A stretch of DNA of 6,165 nt from an uncultured Rhodobiaceae bacterium. Its GTDB lineage: Bacteria; Pseudomonadota; Alphaproteobacteria; RS24. Positions 6,062-6,165 of this stretch are shown here, one piece after another. The translations under genes and the position numbers were made by a program. The stretch lies in contig CAJWBV010000054.1 in assembly GCA_913020275.1 (NCBI GenBank), positions 1-6,165 of the forward strand, given 5' to 3'. The notes under the pieces are model-generated. The model did no database searches. It saw only the letters and a list, made by a program, of their open reading frames with translations, and was not told where the DNA came from. Each line of letters starts with the position of its first letter. The first letter of the stretch is position 1.

Positions 6062-6165
6062 CAGCGCGCGAGCGCGGCCTCGGCGGCCGCGTCGAAGCCA
6101 TCACCACGGGCGGCGCGCCCGTGTCGGACGAGCTGGTCTTGTGGCTGCGCGAGACCCTTGGGTGC
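6061..6165 (+). CDS. Internal fragment of an AMP-binding acyl-CoA synthetase-like protein (probable chimeric end)
   Basis: The plus frame through 6061-6165 is open to the window edge and reads LGGRVEAITTGGAPVS followed by DELVLWLRETLGC. This resembles the segment of long-chain acyl-CoA synthetases and related adenylate-forming enzymes just before their second core motif (compare LGGRVRMMVTGAAPVS in animal ACSL1, from memory). Those enzymes activate fatty acids to acyl-AMP and then acyl-CoA. About 35 residues are visible, with no start or stop. By count, 80 of the 105 bases are G or C (about 76 percent), much higher than the rest of the window. The piece interrupts the PBP1a gene in the opposite orientation. 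It may instead be a chance reading frame in GC-rich DNA, but the residue pattern is good. Confidence 0.5.

Noticed and set aside
1..6165. CRISPR array, tRNA/rRNA, insertion sequence, defence island or riboswitch
   Set aside because: No regularly spaced repeats, RNA-like folds, transposase or nuclease motifs were seen, and genes cover nearly the whole window.

Overview
The window is a 6.2 kb piece of an alphaproteobacterial chromosome. It most resembles Hyphomicrobiales/Rhizobiales or a close relative, judged from protein flavour and gene order; no search was possible. Overall GC is roughly mid-50s percent by eye. No tRNA, rRNA, CRISPR array, insertion sequence or phage gene is visible. The window starts inside one gene and ends inside another, so it may be a whole small contig.

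Left half, plus strand: the 3' part of a Bcp/PrxQ-type peroxiredoxin (1-369) overlaps by four bases (GTGA) a DUF455 ferritin-like protein (366-1205). After a gap of about 96 nt comes a membrane-anchored M23 (LytM-type) peptidoglycan endopeptidase (true start most likely TTG at 1302, end 2657). Thirteen bases further on is a bactofilin (2671-3081). M23 peptidase plus bactofilin is a known cell-shape module: the cytoskeletal polymer positions the wall hydrolase.

Right half, minus strand: a class A penicillin-binding protein of the PBP1a type (from about 6061 down to 4268, 5' end missing) is followed after 46 nt by prfB, release factor 2 (4221-3093). prfB carries the classical autoregulatory programmed +1 frameshift: an internal AGGAGG, a three-base spacer and CTT TGA C. 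Counted through the slip it encodes 375 residues with the RF2-specific SPF and GGQ motifs in place. prfB and the bactofilin gene converge with only 11 nt between their stop codons.

Together the two convergent groups pair wall synthesis (PBP1a) with wall cleavage and its scaffold (M23, bactofilin). Housekeeping genes for translation termination and peroxide defence flank them.

The clearest anomaly is the last ~100 bases. PBP1a homology stops abruptly near 6060-6070, before its transglycosylase domain. GC jumps to about 76 percent, and the plus strand reads as an internal piece of an AMP-binding acyl-CoA synthetase-like enzyme. This looks like a chimeric contig end or a real rearrangement breakpoint. 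I see no convincing new biological system; the rest is a conserved housekeeping and morphogenesis neighbourhood.
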